Positions 1-12,554 of a stretch of 64,000 nt of DNA are shown one piece after another. The notes below the pieces were generated by a model. The model made no database searches. It saw only the letters and a program-made list of their open reading frames with translations, and was not told the origin of the DNA. The stretch lies in the NCBI GenBank assembly GCA_965649825.1, contig OZ287706.1:620001-684000 (forward strand). The letters run 5' to 3'. Both the position numbers and the translations under genes were made by a program. This stretch comes from Penicillus capitatus. Taxonomy: Eukaryota > Chlorophyta. The first letter of the stretch is position 1. The number at the start of each line of letters is the position of its first letter.

Positions 1-2902
1 GGGAAGACGATGGGTTGGTGTGAAGCGAAGACAGGTGGCGGGTACCATTCCAGAGACTGATTTTGAGCTGCTCGGTCTTGACGTCGATCAAATGCCCCAG
101 AGAACTCGCGAGGAGATCCGATATCCACGATTCGAACATCAGTCCGTCGGATAACCCAAACAAAACGCTAATAGGCGAAGGGCCCAGGCCGTTACATCAA
201 GGGCGATGTCCTCGCAGTCGCGTCACCATTCTGCGCATGGTCTCTTCCGTATGTGCACGGGTCCAGTGAGTCGCCTTCTCGCAGACAAGTGCCCACTGTT
301 TGCCGCCATCTATCATTTGAACGCGTTCGCTTGCTCCGCATCGATCTCCTTCGGGTGATGCCGTGCGCAAGGCGCTTTTGTCGTGGTGGAACGGAAGATA
401 TGGCGCGAAGTGATTGAGAGCAGAGAGCGCGATGGTGGGCGATACATTGGGCCACCTCTTGTCGCTCGATCATCTCAGCTGCCTCCCGGGATTCGGCCGC
501 GTTCCTGGACAGCGGAAAATCTCGTTTAGACTTCGAACTGACGGCAAAGTGATTGTCTCTTAGTAAACATCCGCACATCGTCGATGCACCGTCGATGTCT
601 TCTGCGTCTGACTTGAGTTGTGTGTCCTGATGCGCGGCAAACGCGTCCCTGAGGAGAGCTTAAAACGCCAGGGCATTATGTACACACCAGTTCACAGGAT
701 TCAAACGGCCGACCGACCGACCGACCGACCGACTCTTTCGAAACCCAGTTCCGCAGACCACAGACGGCAGGTTGCGTCCAAGGACGACACGCTGAGCAGT
801 GCCGTCTCCATCCTTATACGCAAAGGAATGGCGATCAGACTGTTTACGCGTCCGTCCATTGCCTTGCCATGCTGTCCCCGAGTATCTTCTCGCAGCGACC
901 AGGCGCAGCGAAGGAGTCTGTGGAAGAAGAGGCAAAGAGTGTTTCGCTGCAGTTGATTTTCACGTCCGTAATCTCCTCCATGTGTCCGTGACATGTGACT
1001 CTGGGGAGACGAATCTGATCTCCCCAGTTGTCGCTACGCCTTCATTTGCTCTCGGTATGGCGTAGCGTTCCTTCATACCTATGGCCGCGCAGGTGACGGC
1101 TTTCTTGTGTCTTCGACATGTTTTGTCGTGCTGCAGAGTCTTAAAAAGTTAGTTGGCGCATTTTCTATAAACGAGCTCACTATTGCTGATGGGACATATG
1201 GTGCCACGCATTCGCGTTCAAGGAGACGACCTTCTCTGAAGCTGTTCATAGACGAAAAGGAAAGACAATCATAATTAACAGCGTTGACAGAAAACGTGCA
1301 TTCTTGGGGATCGGGAAGGCGTCCCCTTTACATCAAGGAATGTTAGTGGACTCTGAACAGCATCTAATCATTCATACCACATGTGCATTGTCCAACATAC
1401 TGTTCACCTTGAGAGACGCATGCCGTTTATTTTTGCGCAAGACGCTTTCCTCTGTGCGTTTATTCAAGGTAGATGATGGATCGTGTTTGTATACACTGGA
1501 TATTGTCGGGGATCGTGTGTAAGAGCAGTTTCTAAGACAGCCGAGTCTTTACGCGCCGATACGACAGAAACACAATCGGATTTGATGCGATACGAACAGG
1601 AGTTATTACAAGGGAGAATGTCCGCCTTATATACCCAGGTTGGTTACAGTTTTCCTAACCTTAGTACCTAACAGTCGTGAACTTCTAGCGCAAGTCGATA
1701 AGCACATGCCTATCGTTATGGGGAAGTTAGCTCGGGAGCCGACATCCGTCGCGACCGATGGTCAGCGCGCCTGGATGGTTAGACTACGGCTCTCCTACTT
1801 CCGGTGGTTTACAGACGGCAGTTAAACGCTACACCTCCTACAGATATCGCTTTGTGTTTTCCAGCATTCTCGGATATGACATTAGTGTGGGGCCGTTGAT
1901 TTGACCCGACAGATTGATAGGATAAACGAAATGACGTTTCGCATTGAAAGGGCAGAATCATTGTATGAAGAACTCCGTTCTTTTTAATCCGCTTCAAGTT
2001 TTAACGTGTGGACCGAGGATGGCCCTCACAACAAGCAAACGAATGCTTCCGTCTGTTAACACACAGCGTCGCGCTGTTGAATGACGATCAGATTGTAAAG
2101 ATTGTTCGCAACGGCAGCTTCTCTGCGAAATGAAGATGACGACATGTCCGTTGTTTACTTGACTGCAACTAAATCGTGATCACAACTGGACTTCATACTG
2201 ATTGAAGAACAAATAGGAGTAAATAACGATCTAGAGAATTCTTGCAAAACGTATGTCGCTTTGTGCCACGAACTGATATTAAGCCATTGCCGAACGAAAA
2301 AAGCAGAGATCCAATTCCTTAAGTGACTAACGAGAGTCTAAAGAGTGGTCTGTCTTCGAGGACAGAGCGAGAAGATAGAACTCTTTTTGTGTAATGTGTC
2401 ATCCAATAAAAATTGCTAGAGCGCTTTTCGAAAGCTTGAGGACACTGGTCGATTTAGTATATAATACAATGCTTCCTAAGGAATGTTCAAAGCAGACGAA
2501 TATCTGAACGACGTGAAACGAGCAAGGTTATTTTCCTGCAGCAACGCGTGCACCGCCCCCTCGCGTCTGTCTATTCTGACGGTGAGTTGGTGTCACGTGA
2601 GTTCCGCTATAAAGTCGCAAGCAGAACGAACGACGTGTTAGCCGGCCCGATCGTGACGGCGGCATCGACTCGAGATATGCGCCTCACCTCCGCGCTGTCA
2701 TCTCTTCTGCCAGGATAGGCAAGCGAAGAACAGAAATTTGCTAAGATGTCTTGTAAAGATGCCAAGTGAGCGCTGTTGAGTGCCAAACTCGGCTTCAGGT
2801 AGCTATCTTAAACGGTCACGTCATAACTTGGCTGGTTGATCGAGAAGTCCAAGGAATAGTTTCGTTTTGAGAATGGAATAAGAGAACAAAAAGACTCGTG
2901 AA
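1..2902. other. No supportable gene
   Basis: Open frames here are short, unlike any family I recognise and not linked by convincing introns. The stretch contains a short GACC tandem run near 709-732. TATA-like strings occur (for example near 2610) but lead into no recognisable coding sequence. It may hold untranslated or intergenic DNA, or diverged genes I cannot see. Confidence 0.5.
709..732. repeat. Simple tandem repeat (GACC)n
   Basis: Six or so uninterrupted tetranucleotide units of GACC/CCGA. It lies in DNA without a recognised gene and is probably a microsatellite. Confidence 0.85.
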
Positions 2903-4706
2903 TTAAACATCGTCGCCTGCACAACGCTGCCGTTCCATGGACTGTCGGACCTTCGCTTTCAGAGAGGCGCTGATCGGGTCATGTTTCTTCGGCAAGGCCA
3001 TCCATCCCTGGCGCACACGGCAACGAATCTCCGAAAACCGTTGCCATTTTAGATCCTCCCGCGGTCGACAGTCGTAAAAGGTGTACAGCAGATTGTCTCT
3101 GGGGCCCACGCCAAGGGCCGGGACGACGGTTGGGATGTCGTGTATGAGTTTCACTGCCAGTTCTCCCGGGAGAGAAAACTTTCCCGAATCGCCCCTGGGC
3201 GTCTTCATGATGTCCTTCGTCGTGCCGTCGGCGAATCTGATGTGCGAGAGCTTAGTGGCAAAGGACAGTATGTCGCGATTGACTTTCTGCAGCAGCCCGC
3301 CTCCCATTCCAAAGGCACAGTTCTGTGCTGTGTAACCCGCGTCCGTCATTTTCTCGAGGACGTCTCTGATTTTGCGCATCGACATTCCATCTCCCTGAAT
3401 CACGCCGCATTGTTTCAATATGCGGTAGCCCTTGGAATTGACCTCCGATCCAAAGACCTTCTCTGCGGCCCTCAACGCCTAAGGCATCGGATAGTGTGCG
3501 ACCTTGGAGCTTTCTTGAAGAAGCGGTTCACCTGGAGAACGGTTTCGACTGGATTTCCAGAGTCTGGTCTGAGAACCATGAATCCTCCTTTCTCGAGTTT
3601 GTGGGTAGCGATCGCGGGGAGAACACTCTCCAATGCATGTACATAGTCATAGCTGTCCAGGACGCAAGAGAACATGCCCGAACCATGACATTCGATCATT
3701 GATAAGAGTGCCGATTTCTCAGAATCCCAAGACGTCATCACACTGTGCTCTGTTGAAGGAATCGATTTCCCAACGGGCTCTCCATTGTTTAGGAAAAACT
3801 GTAGCACGATGTTGGCTCTCTTATTGATTTAACAGTGCCGAACTTGAGCATAGAAAGCAGCTGGCATCGTTGCAGTGCCAGTGAAATTGAGCAGATGCGC
3901 ACAGCCACCCACGATAGCTTGATCTGTTGTTGTGCATCCACGAAATCCAAAGTCGTGTAGACGCGACTCGATGAGGTACTTCGCTTCCGGATCGACCGTC
4001 TCTTCGAAGAAGTACTCGATGAGGTCCCTCGCCCTTCTCGACAGGGTCGCTACGGTTGTTGGATACCAGATCATCGTCAACATCGTCTCCAGAAACGTAC
4101 ACAGCGGCGCGTAGCATCCTTCGGCCGTGATCTAAGGGGAAGCAGTCCTTCCTCGCCCACACAGACGACTGCGGCTCACTTGATAGACAGGGACGTGGGG
4201 GTGTGTGCATGTCCCGTCCTCCAGGGCCTGAAACTTGATGGGAAAGTAGCCTGCAGGCACGGGAGGTCAGTGGATGGTCTCGACGGACAAGCAGCTCTCG
4301 CCGTCGTTCTCCTGGATGAACTTCTCGAAGAGCTCCTTGGGGAAGGGAAACTTCAAGTAGTCCGGCGCCCTGTGCTGCCTGCATCCGAAGTTACTTCGGT
4401 CGCGAGAGTCGTCGATCACTTGAAGAATTCTTCCGACTCTTCGACGTCGCGCATCGTCCACTTTCGATTGAGGACCTGCTCGACGAGAAACCGAACGCCG
4501 AACACGACGATGCGCGTGTCCTCCGTGTCGTTGTCGAATCCCGTGCGGAATTCGCCGTACTACGGAGAATGCGTCGGCACGCAACGAGATGGAGTGTGGC
4601 GGCGCACCGCCACCATCTTCGTGGCCTCGGGGTACTGCTCGAAGTGCGTGGCCTTGTAACTGTCGGCCATGACGCTCAACGGAATCGACTCGGAGAAACC
4701 AAACAT
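2903..4706 (-). CDS. NAMPT: Nicotinamide phosphoribosyltransferase, copy 1
   Basis: NAMPT condenses nicotinamide with PRPP to give NMN, the salvage route to NAD. The first exon carries the family start (MADSYKATHFEQYP, cf. human TDSYKVTHYKQYP). Later exons carry LHDFGFRGC, the SIPSTEHSVM stretch, LRPDSGNP, VIQGDG and FGMGGGLLQK, all core elements of the phosphoribosyltransferase fold. I resolve seven exons joined by six introns of roughly 50 nt, one with a GC donor. The frame is open throughout, so this copy looks intact. It differs from copy 2 at the substrate-loop region (GTATMPAA here, GTDNMAAA in copy 2). The intron before the VIQGDG exon (3479-3531) starts with GT, while its counterpart in copy 2 starts with GC. 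Upstream lies a stranded LSM8 exon. Whether it is expressed from its new position cannot be read from the sequence. Confidence 0.88.
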
Positions 4707-4851
4707 GGCTTCGACGATGAAAATGAAACGTGGCCGTCTATCGCTGGATTCTATCCAGAGCAGCGTCGTACATCGCGTGGCCTCTTCAGATCTCACGAGC
4801 TCCCACGGCGAACGCGATCGACTTCGCGAACAGGACTCAAAGAAGCGTTCG

Positions 4852-4945
4852 TTAAGCGTTGAACACTGCCCTTAAAGGAGGGGCACGCATCTGCGTGAAA
4901 TCAAACCGATTATCGAGATCCTCGTCGATTTCGCCAACGATGGTC
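4852..4945 (-). pseudogene. Stranded terminal exon of LSM8 (duplicated fragment)
   Basis: Reading the minus strand gives the LSM8 C-terminal block (GEIDEELDNRFDFTQMRAPP) ending in a stop, as in the complete LSM8 gene at 22249-22755. None of the other LSM8 exons is present upstream: similarity stops within the preceding intron, near 4983. It was evidently carried along when the NAMPT gene was duplicated. It cannot encode an Sm-fold protein by itself, although its sequence may still act in the NAMPT promoter region. Confidence 0.88.
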
Positions 4946-4985
4946 CTGGACAACCACCTCATCGTGCCATGAAGACATTCCGCAT

Positions 4986-5960
4986 AAATTCCTATACCAA
5001 AAGTGGCCGTTAGAAGCGTGTCGTAATTTATTTGAAGTTGTCATGCCCTTCGTCTACATACAGATGATTAACCAGGAAACAAATATCTTAAATGCAAAGA
5101 CAAATTATGTTTGCAATGGCGACGGTTTCCACAGAACAATGATAAAGCGCATGCTCTCCAGCCATTCTTTGTGCACTGAGACGTGCTTCAATTTTTCATC
5201 GGTCTTCAACCAAACTCCTTTGACATCTACGCTCACTCTTGAGTGCATTGAACACAGCGAAGTGCATAAGACAAACGCACTCTTCTAGCTGCGCCTCACG
5301 CAAGTCTCGATGACTTAGAAGACTGAAAAGGCCTTAAAGCGTTCATTCATTTTTAAAGAGGTCTTATCAGACTTACCAGTAGAGCGTTGAGGCTGCTTTG
5401 GACATGTGATCATTTCTACAGATGTTATTTGATTAGCACCAAAATAGATGCACTAACTACCCTCGACGATTCAAGAACGGAGAGTGGACTTCATCATCTG
5501 ACCGAACATGAGTAAATATCGCCAGCAACGGGAACACTGCTCAGTAGAAGCCTCAAGGAAGTGTTTCGCTGAAGCGCACGAGTCGCTGGGCTTCTTCTTT
5601 CGAACAGCATTTTCTTGTGTATAGCAAACCGTCTAATGCACGCCAAGTCTACCCAAAAGACGCGCGTTCGTATACCCGAGCCACTCTCTTGAGCTCACTG
5701 CTAACTCATTGTCGAACTCTTCTGCATCTATCGAACCACTTGACGGAATGGCGAAGACAAATTCGCCTCCGACTGAAACCGTAGATGCACTATCCTTGTA
5801 ATAACACACCAGAACAGTAGAACGGTCCAGAGCACGACAGGGACGTAACAACAGTTCCTCTAAGTCCCATCAGAATCCCGCGTCCTCGCGTTTCAGTCCA
5901 CACGTGGCATTAACTGCTCCCGTTTGTTACAGTGATTTCCATACTGTTTCCTAGAAGGTA
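4986..5960. other. Intergenic stretch upstream of the large surface-protein gene
   Basis: Only short, unsupported open frames are present. I see no repeat or RNA gene. The end of this stretch presumably contains the promoter of the gene that starts at 6030. Confidence 0.5.
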
Positions 5961-5971
5961 TCTGCTTCATC

Positions 5972-5977
5972 TATAAA
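5972..5977 (+). promoter_or_regulatory. Possible TATA element
   Basis: TATAAA lies 53 bp upstream of the ATG at 6030. The spacing would suit a core promoter with a very short 5' leader. This rests on motif and position only. Confidence 0.4.
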
Positions 5978-6029
5978 GCCGGATAGGAGCGAGGCATTTA
6001 CGCCGTGCAACCGCGTAGTTGTTCGCAAA

Positions 6030-9000
6030 ATGCACCACTACTCTTTCTTCACCTCGCTGCTGGCGTGGACGATCCTAAGCGCAGTATCCGTCGACTGCTC
6101 GGCTGGTGGGTTTCTGCAGTTGCACAACGTGACCGCAACGACGTCGTCTGCTAACGAAACACTATCCTCGGGCTTTTACGCCTCGCCTCAAGTGTCTGCT
6201 ACGGACTTGGGACGCAATGCATCGATCATCGCGGAGGGTCAGACGTTAATGTCCGTCACAGAACACTCACATGCGGCGACTTCTGGCGTTTCAACGATTA
6301 CAGCGAAGCAGCACGTGCCTCATTCCGTTCCGCAGCGTAAAGCGGCCCGTGTGTTGCACCAAGAAGCCATCGTAGACGACGAACCGCCGGAAACAAGTCT
6401 GACGTTTTTGTTCGTTTTCATGCTGCTGGTTGACTCACTCTTTTGTGTCTCCGTGTGACCAGGCGCCGCTTGTTCGCTGCCAAGACGCAGCGTCGACGTA
6501 TACTTAAACCAAACGACGCGCGTGTGGCTCCTTGACCAGACCGTCCTTAATGACATCGAAGACGACGTCCAAGTCATTATCGACTGTACTCGACCTGGCG
6601 ATATCCTTCTGTTCGACACACAGCGACGAATCCGACCTTCGTCGAGCATCGTTCTACGTTGGCCGCTGACTCTGAGTGCTTACGTGGACGAAGCCGAATT
6701 CGAGAAAGGTGATATTCCTCGTTCCAAAAAGAAGGCAGCCTTTACCTGTCCCGACACAACACAGGGGATCTTCTCCGTCAGGTAGGAATCCGCTCTCTAC
6801 TGTCGCGCGTCGAACTCGTGTTCAGATCGGAGAGCGTCGTCTTTGCAAACCTAAAAATCAAAGGCTGTTCGCTGAACGCCTCCGCAGCGTTTGGTGCCAT
6901 ATTCGAAGCGGAGGAATGTCCTCCATCCAATCGCACGAGCAGCATTCAGCTGCACCACGTCAGCTTTAGAAAGAATGTCTTGAACGACGCTGCATGTCTC
7001 AAAATGCGCTCGCCTTCCTGTTCAGCGCTGACGCTGATCGACGTTCAATTCGTGAACAACAGCTGCAGTGGTAGATGCGGTGTCGTCCTGGCCGCCGAGA
7101 ATCGACTTGAGGATGTCCACGTGGACTCCACGCATCTTTCTGACATAGACCGAGTCCAATCGAACGTATTCTACGGTCCTCGGGGCTCACAGATCAATGT
7201 CACTAGGATGGTAGCCACCCATAACGAAGCGGAGATCTTTCGCGTGGAAGGAGGTTCCCTGACACTGATAGAATCTGAGCTGTCGAGCTCCGAGGCCACA
7301 ACGGCAGCGAACCATACACGACAAACTGGTATTTATCTCAAAGATTCCGCCGCCAGAATAGAAAACTGCAAGTTTCGAAACAACAAAGGAGAAAATGGAG
7401 CCGTTCTCTTCGCCGTGCGATCCGTAGTGAACATCTCTGCGTCTTCCTTTGAAAGCAACGTAGCGAAGAGAGGTGGTGCCCTCTGCCTCTCGGAAGACAC
7501 CAGTGCCTCCATATCCAATTGCACGTTCTTGTCGAATGCTGCCTCGGATGGAGATGTCAGTGGCGGAGGCTGTCTGTGGTGCGAGGACGGAACACTGGTT
7601 GTCGCCAACACGACTATGGAGAAGTGCTCGACGTCTGGAGCAGGTGGAGCCATGGTTTTGCACCACACAGTAATGATGTTGTCAGATCTCGAGATCTCAT
7701 CTAGTCGGGCCGGAGAAGATGGCGGCGGGATCTTCATGGCAGACTCGTTCGTAACTGGAACAAGACTGACTCTGAGTGACAACAAGGCTGGCGACGAAGG
7801 AGGCGGCATCTGTATGGAAGACAAAAGTCGTATCTCTGTGACAACTGGAACGATGAGAAACAACAGCGCGCGTTCTGGTGGTGCTGTCTGCGCCAGAACA
7901 GACGTCAGCAGCAGCTTTAGGAACATCCGTTTTCTGGAGAACGCAGCGATGGAGAATGGCGGATCCTTTCGTCTGTACGGATCGACCATGGATGTGAAGA
8001 ACTGCACCTTTGAAAGTGGCCGTGCAGAACACGGAGGATTCATCGCCGCCAGAGACAACGCCGCCATGTCCATCAGCCGCTCAACCTTCAAGAACGGCAC
8101 TGCTCAGTACGGTGGATGCGTGCACATACAACTTGGAAACTGCACTTTCATGGATGTGGACTTTCGAAAGTGTCGTTCCATCATCGACGGTGGAGTGATG
8201 CGCATCGCCAACGCAACTGTCGCGATAACCAACGCAGCTATGATTTCGAACCGTGCGGATGATGATGGTGGATGCGTCTTTGCCGAGTTCTCCGACGTCT
8301 CTGGACGTCAATGGATTGTAGATGACAACAGTGCTGGAGATCACGCTGGAGCTGTCCTCACTAGGTTCTTCTCCAACTTCTCTCTTATCAATGCTACCTT
8401 CAACAGGAGCTCGGCAGACAACGGAGGGGTTGTCTTTTCAGAGTCGAATTCGACTGTGCGCTTTGTGAATGTCTCTTTTCAGAACAGCGATGTGGTCACG
8501 GAAGGCGGCTCTCTTTACATTGACGCATCCAATGCGACATTCCGTGACTGCCGATTCGAGAAAAGCCGGGCAGAGAATGGCGGATTCATCTATGCCAAGA
8601 GGGACTCTTCGATGACCATCGACGCAACAGAGATGACGCGTGGCGATGGAGATCGTGGAGGATGTCTGCGCATGGTCGGAGGGCACTTAGTCGTTCTGAA
8701 CTCGACCTTCCAATACTGTAGATCTTCTGACGACGGGGGCGCCTTGCATCTGATCGACTTGACAGCAGACATCTCAAATTCAAACCTGTCTCTGAATCTT
8801 GCCCTCTCCGGCGGCGCAGTTTTTGCCGAGCACGTGAAACTCGCTGGAAGTGGACTGGTTGTTGAAGACAACAAGGCAGATGGCGTCGGTGGAGCGTTAC
8901 GTTGCGCACAGTCCACGATCAGCGTCAAAAACACTCGATTCCAAAACAATACTGCCACCAATGGCGGTGCCGTGCATCAGATCGCCTCTGCGATAGGGAC

Positions 9001-12000
9001 ATTCGTCAATGTGACCTTCTCGCAAAACAACTGCTCAGAGAACGGTGGAAGCTTGTTTGTGTCCGGTTCTGAGTTGAACATGGCCCGAGCGGAATTCGAA
9101 GATGGCAGGGCTGAAAAAGCTGGTGCGTTTATTGCAACAGCCTCGAACAGCTCAGTCATACTAAAGGACGTACACATGAGAGGCGGCCAGGCGGATAACG
9201 GCGGCGGCGTTCTGATCACGGACTCTTCTTTCGAAGCAAGCAAAATGCAGATCTTGGACTGCGTGGCGGCGTCGAGTGGTGGGGCCTTTCGCAGTGAAAA
9301 CAATCCCACTGTCGCGTGCACGGATTGCAAATTCGAAGGCAATGTCGCGGCTACACACGGCGGAGCATTCTCTTTCAAATCGAGCAACTGCCAACGTCAC
9401 GAGTTCAGACTCCAGAGCTGTCTGATAAGAAACAATACAGCTCAGTATGGAGGTACCGATTCCCACATGATTTCAGGAAGGGGCATCTTCTTTGCAGGAG
9501 GATTGCACTTGATGGACAACCGTCAAGCCTTGGCATGCCCAGACACGCTTTCGCACTCTCCATCCACCATTCTTGTGGACTCAAACTTCTCGAACAACAG
9601 AGCCGAAGAAGCTGGCGGCGCCGTCTTCGTCAGCGATTTCCAGAATCTGCACATCAAGTGTCCATCTGCACAGAAGGCAACGACACGCGTCGGCACGAAA
9701 CGATCGTCGCCGTCACCTCCTAGTATCAATCGAACAAACGGCGGCTGCAGCTCGTGGACAGATAACAAGGCAGAACTTTACGGTAACGATATGGCATCGT
9801 TCGCCTCTCACGTCGTCGGAAGTGTCGAAATCGATAATAGCAGCATTGCCATCTCAGAAAGAGATGACGACTACACCATAGAAGACTACAGAAGTGGATC
9901 CACTTTTCCGATCATCACTCTGCGAGCTGAGGACGATCTTGGCCAAGCGCCAGCTATCGGGAGAGACAGTCGTGCCATCGCCTCTACCGTGTCCTCTCCA
10001 GATCATCTCTTCACAGAGAACCAGAGCCTTCTGCTGTCGTCCGAGAGCGTGGAGCTTCGGAAGACCGAATTCGCGCGGCCTGGCGTGTACACGATCCTCT
10101 TTGAATTCGACGAAGGTCATCTCAATAGCTTCCGACTGAAAGTGATTGTGCAGAGCTGTGGGATCAACGAAGTGCCTTCTGGAAACGGGACATTCTGCGA
10201 AGCATGCAGCGCCGCCGCATTCAATTTCCGTCGGGAAGAGGATGCGGATTGCTCTCCATGTCCCGCGGATGCAAACTGCGAGACTCGAGTGATCCTTCCC
10301 AATAAGGGACACTGGCATCAGACACCCTGTTCAAAGCACATCCAACGATGCATCGCCTCCGAGGCGTGCGACAAGGAAGAACGCATGGGACATTTAAAGA
10401 ACGTCACTAAAGGCATTGAGTCATGCGATTTCGACGAAGAGATGGTCAAGAATTACACAAACGCCCAATGCGAAGAAGTCCGACTCTCTTGTGTTCTCTA
10501 TTATCGTTCTAAGGGTCATGATGGTCTCAGGGACATGAGGGACCCCTTTGTGGATCCTGCAAGGAGTCCTACGGCAGATCCAGATCGCATCTTTGTCAGA
10601 AGTGCTTTCCGCGTTTCGTCAGTCTCGTTCTGGTTTTTCTTTTCTTTCTTGTTTTGATGGCCTTGTCTGGCATTACAATAAGAAGCAATCTCCTTTCCGT
10701 CGTCTCTAAGAAGCAACAGCTACAGATACATCAACTCTCCGTCCTTTCATCCAAAATGATACGCCTTCCAGACGAGGAGAAAATTATAGAGATGGCTGTC
10801 CAGGAACAGGCATCAGAAGAACGGCAGAGACCGGAAAGCAGTCAAACGCATGACATCGATGGTCAAAGTTCTGAGGAGGGCGATCAAACCTCCGAAGAGG
10901 TAGAGCTCGCTAAGTGGAAAGCGATCGAGGTCTTTAAGGTCAGCAGAGCCTGTACACTCTCCAGTCGACGATCCCTATTGCCTTGCAGATTGGCGTCAAC
11001 TTCCTCCAGGTGACTGCCATAGCCATCGCCGTCAATGTGAACTGGAGTCTCAGCATGGAGACGCTCTTCGAAGCGGCAGGTGCGCGAGATTCTATGTCGT
11101 GGTCCGATGCACAAAGGAATTCTGTGCTTTGCAGAGTTCATGAGTGGTATTTCATCCGAAGCCGTCACACGTGCCATTGACTGTCTGGTTCCAGCCAACG
11201 CCGCAGTGGAACGCACTATCATCAGCGCACTTGTCGATGCATCGCACCCACTGGCAGCCATCTTCTCATTCGCCGCCGGCTGGCTCATCATCAAGTTTCG
11301 GCGGGGAAAGGACTGGATGTACCTTATGAAGAAGGTCGTCCTCAGCGCCCTGGTCGTTTTGTACATGACCTACATCTCTCTGAGCAAGGCTTTTCTGAAC
11401 ATCCTGAGCTGCATCGAGGTCCACGACTCCATCGTCGTCGGGAAAGATCGCAAGACAGATTACTGGTCCCTCGACACCAGCGTCGAGTGCTACACAGGAT
11501 CGCACGCTCTACTGGTGGGACTCGTGGGCTGGCCACTGCTCATCGTTTTTACCTTCGGTTTTCCTATGGCCATTGGTTACCTCATTATCAAGAATGTGGA
11601 GGAGGACTACAAGGCAGGATGGATTTATGATGTCTCGGGTTTCCTCTACCGATCCTACAGAAAGAAATTTGTTTTCTGGGAGTCGATGATTATGTTGAGG
11701 AAAGCCGTCCTGGCTGTCGTCGTTGTCTTTTCTTATCCTCTAGGTGTCCATCTCCAGCAGATCCTTGCCGTTTTTCTTTTGATTCTCGCGCTGTACCTGC
11801 AAACTGTCTTACGTCCATATCGTTTTGAATTCGACGTTTTGAATGACATAGAAAGTGCATCTATTCTTGTCTCCTTGGTGACGTTTGTCTCGGCCATCTT
11901 CTTCAGCGAGGATCGTGTTTCTTCTGCTGTCCGTGTCTTGGTAACTCTGTCGGTCATTTTCTGCAACGTTGGCCTCTTCTTGTTCATTTGCATTGTCTTT

Positions 12001-12156
12001 CTTATCTTTGCTGCACGGTACCTCACAACGGTGTTGATCCGAGAAGAAGTTGCCTATAATCCAAGTCTCGGAGACTTTCACGTTCTGCGGGTCTATCTGT
12101 TTCATTACCTGCTGGGAGAAGTCCGGAAGAAGCTTCGTCACTATTTTGTCTCCTAA
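6030..12156 (+). CDS. Giant surface protein: Pmp-like beta-helix repeats plus multispan membrane domain
   Basis: Six exons (6030-6396, 6463-6781, 6826-10477, 10531-10938, 10989-11079, 11135-12156) join without frame break into about 1,952 residues. The N-terminus is a signal peptide. Exon 3 (about 1,200 residues) holds many repeats of the type GGA/GGF...N(S/T)F.NN.A, the right-handed parallel beta-helix signature also seen in chlamydial polymorphic membrane proteins, with many N-glycosylation sequons. Next comes a Cys-rich module (GNGTFCEAC, DCSPCPADANC, and after splicing PLCGSC and LCQKC), then one hydrophobic segment, an acidic hydrophilic linker, and several more membrane segments ending at 12156. 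The layout, ectodomain followed by a channel- or TRP-like membrane part, is known from other protists. Cell-surface sensing or adhesion is inference. A decayed partial copy lies at 43290-43845. Confidence 0.85.
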
Positions 12157-12554
12157 ACAGAAACGCTTGACAGTGCTTGCATCTTAGAACTTGCGGTTGT
12201 CTCTACACATACAACGAAGTGGCTATGTCTGATATTATTTGATGTTCTGTGTCTGCCACGCTTTAAAACGGTTGTGTTTTCGGGCTTCCTGATAAGGTGA
12301 GGAATTCAATTTGATCGTGCAGATTGTTTGTGTGACTCACCAACACCTCATCGCCATCAGCTGTTTTTTGCTTTGCACTAGATGTTTTTCATGCACGCAC
12401 GGGATGTTGCAGACTGGGTGTATATAAAGCAATGGATACGATGATGTATATCGACAGAAGTGATTGCCGAGATGAGAGTTCCCGCTTCGTTCGTTTGGTC
12501 CTTCATAAAACGCGATGTCATTCGCGAGATCACGTCGGCAGAGTCGTCGTAAAT

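Larger units (their letters stand above)
2890..4985 (-). repeat. Inverted segmental duplication, arm A (derived copy)
   Basis: This arm is the reverse complement of 22622-24770. It contains a full NAMPT gene plus the last exon of LSM8, which has no LSM8 body beside it here. The outer border lies near 4983, where similarity to the other arm starts inside what was an LSM8 intron; the inner border is at the NAMPT stop codon. The two arms are about 17.6 kb apart. The part covering the NAMPT 5' exons and introns is nearly identical between arms, whereas some 3' exons and introns differ strongly. Confidence 0.9.

Noticed and set aside
7333-8100. 255-codon minus-strand frame inside the surface-protein gene
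   Set aside because: It is a shadow of the repetitive plus-strand exon, with Pro/Ser-rich composition mirroring the Gly/Asn-rich repeats.
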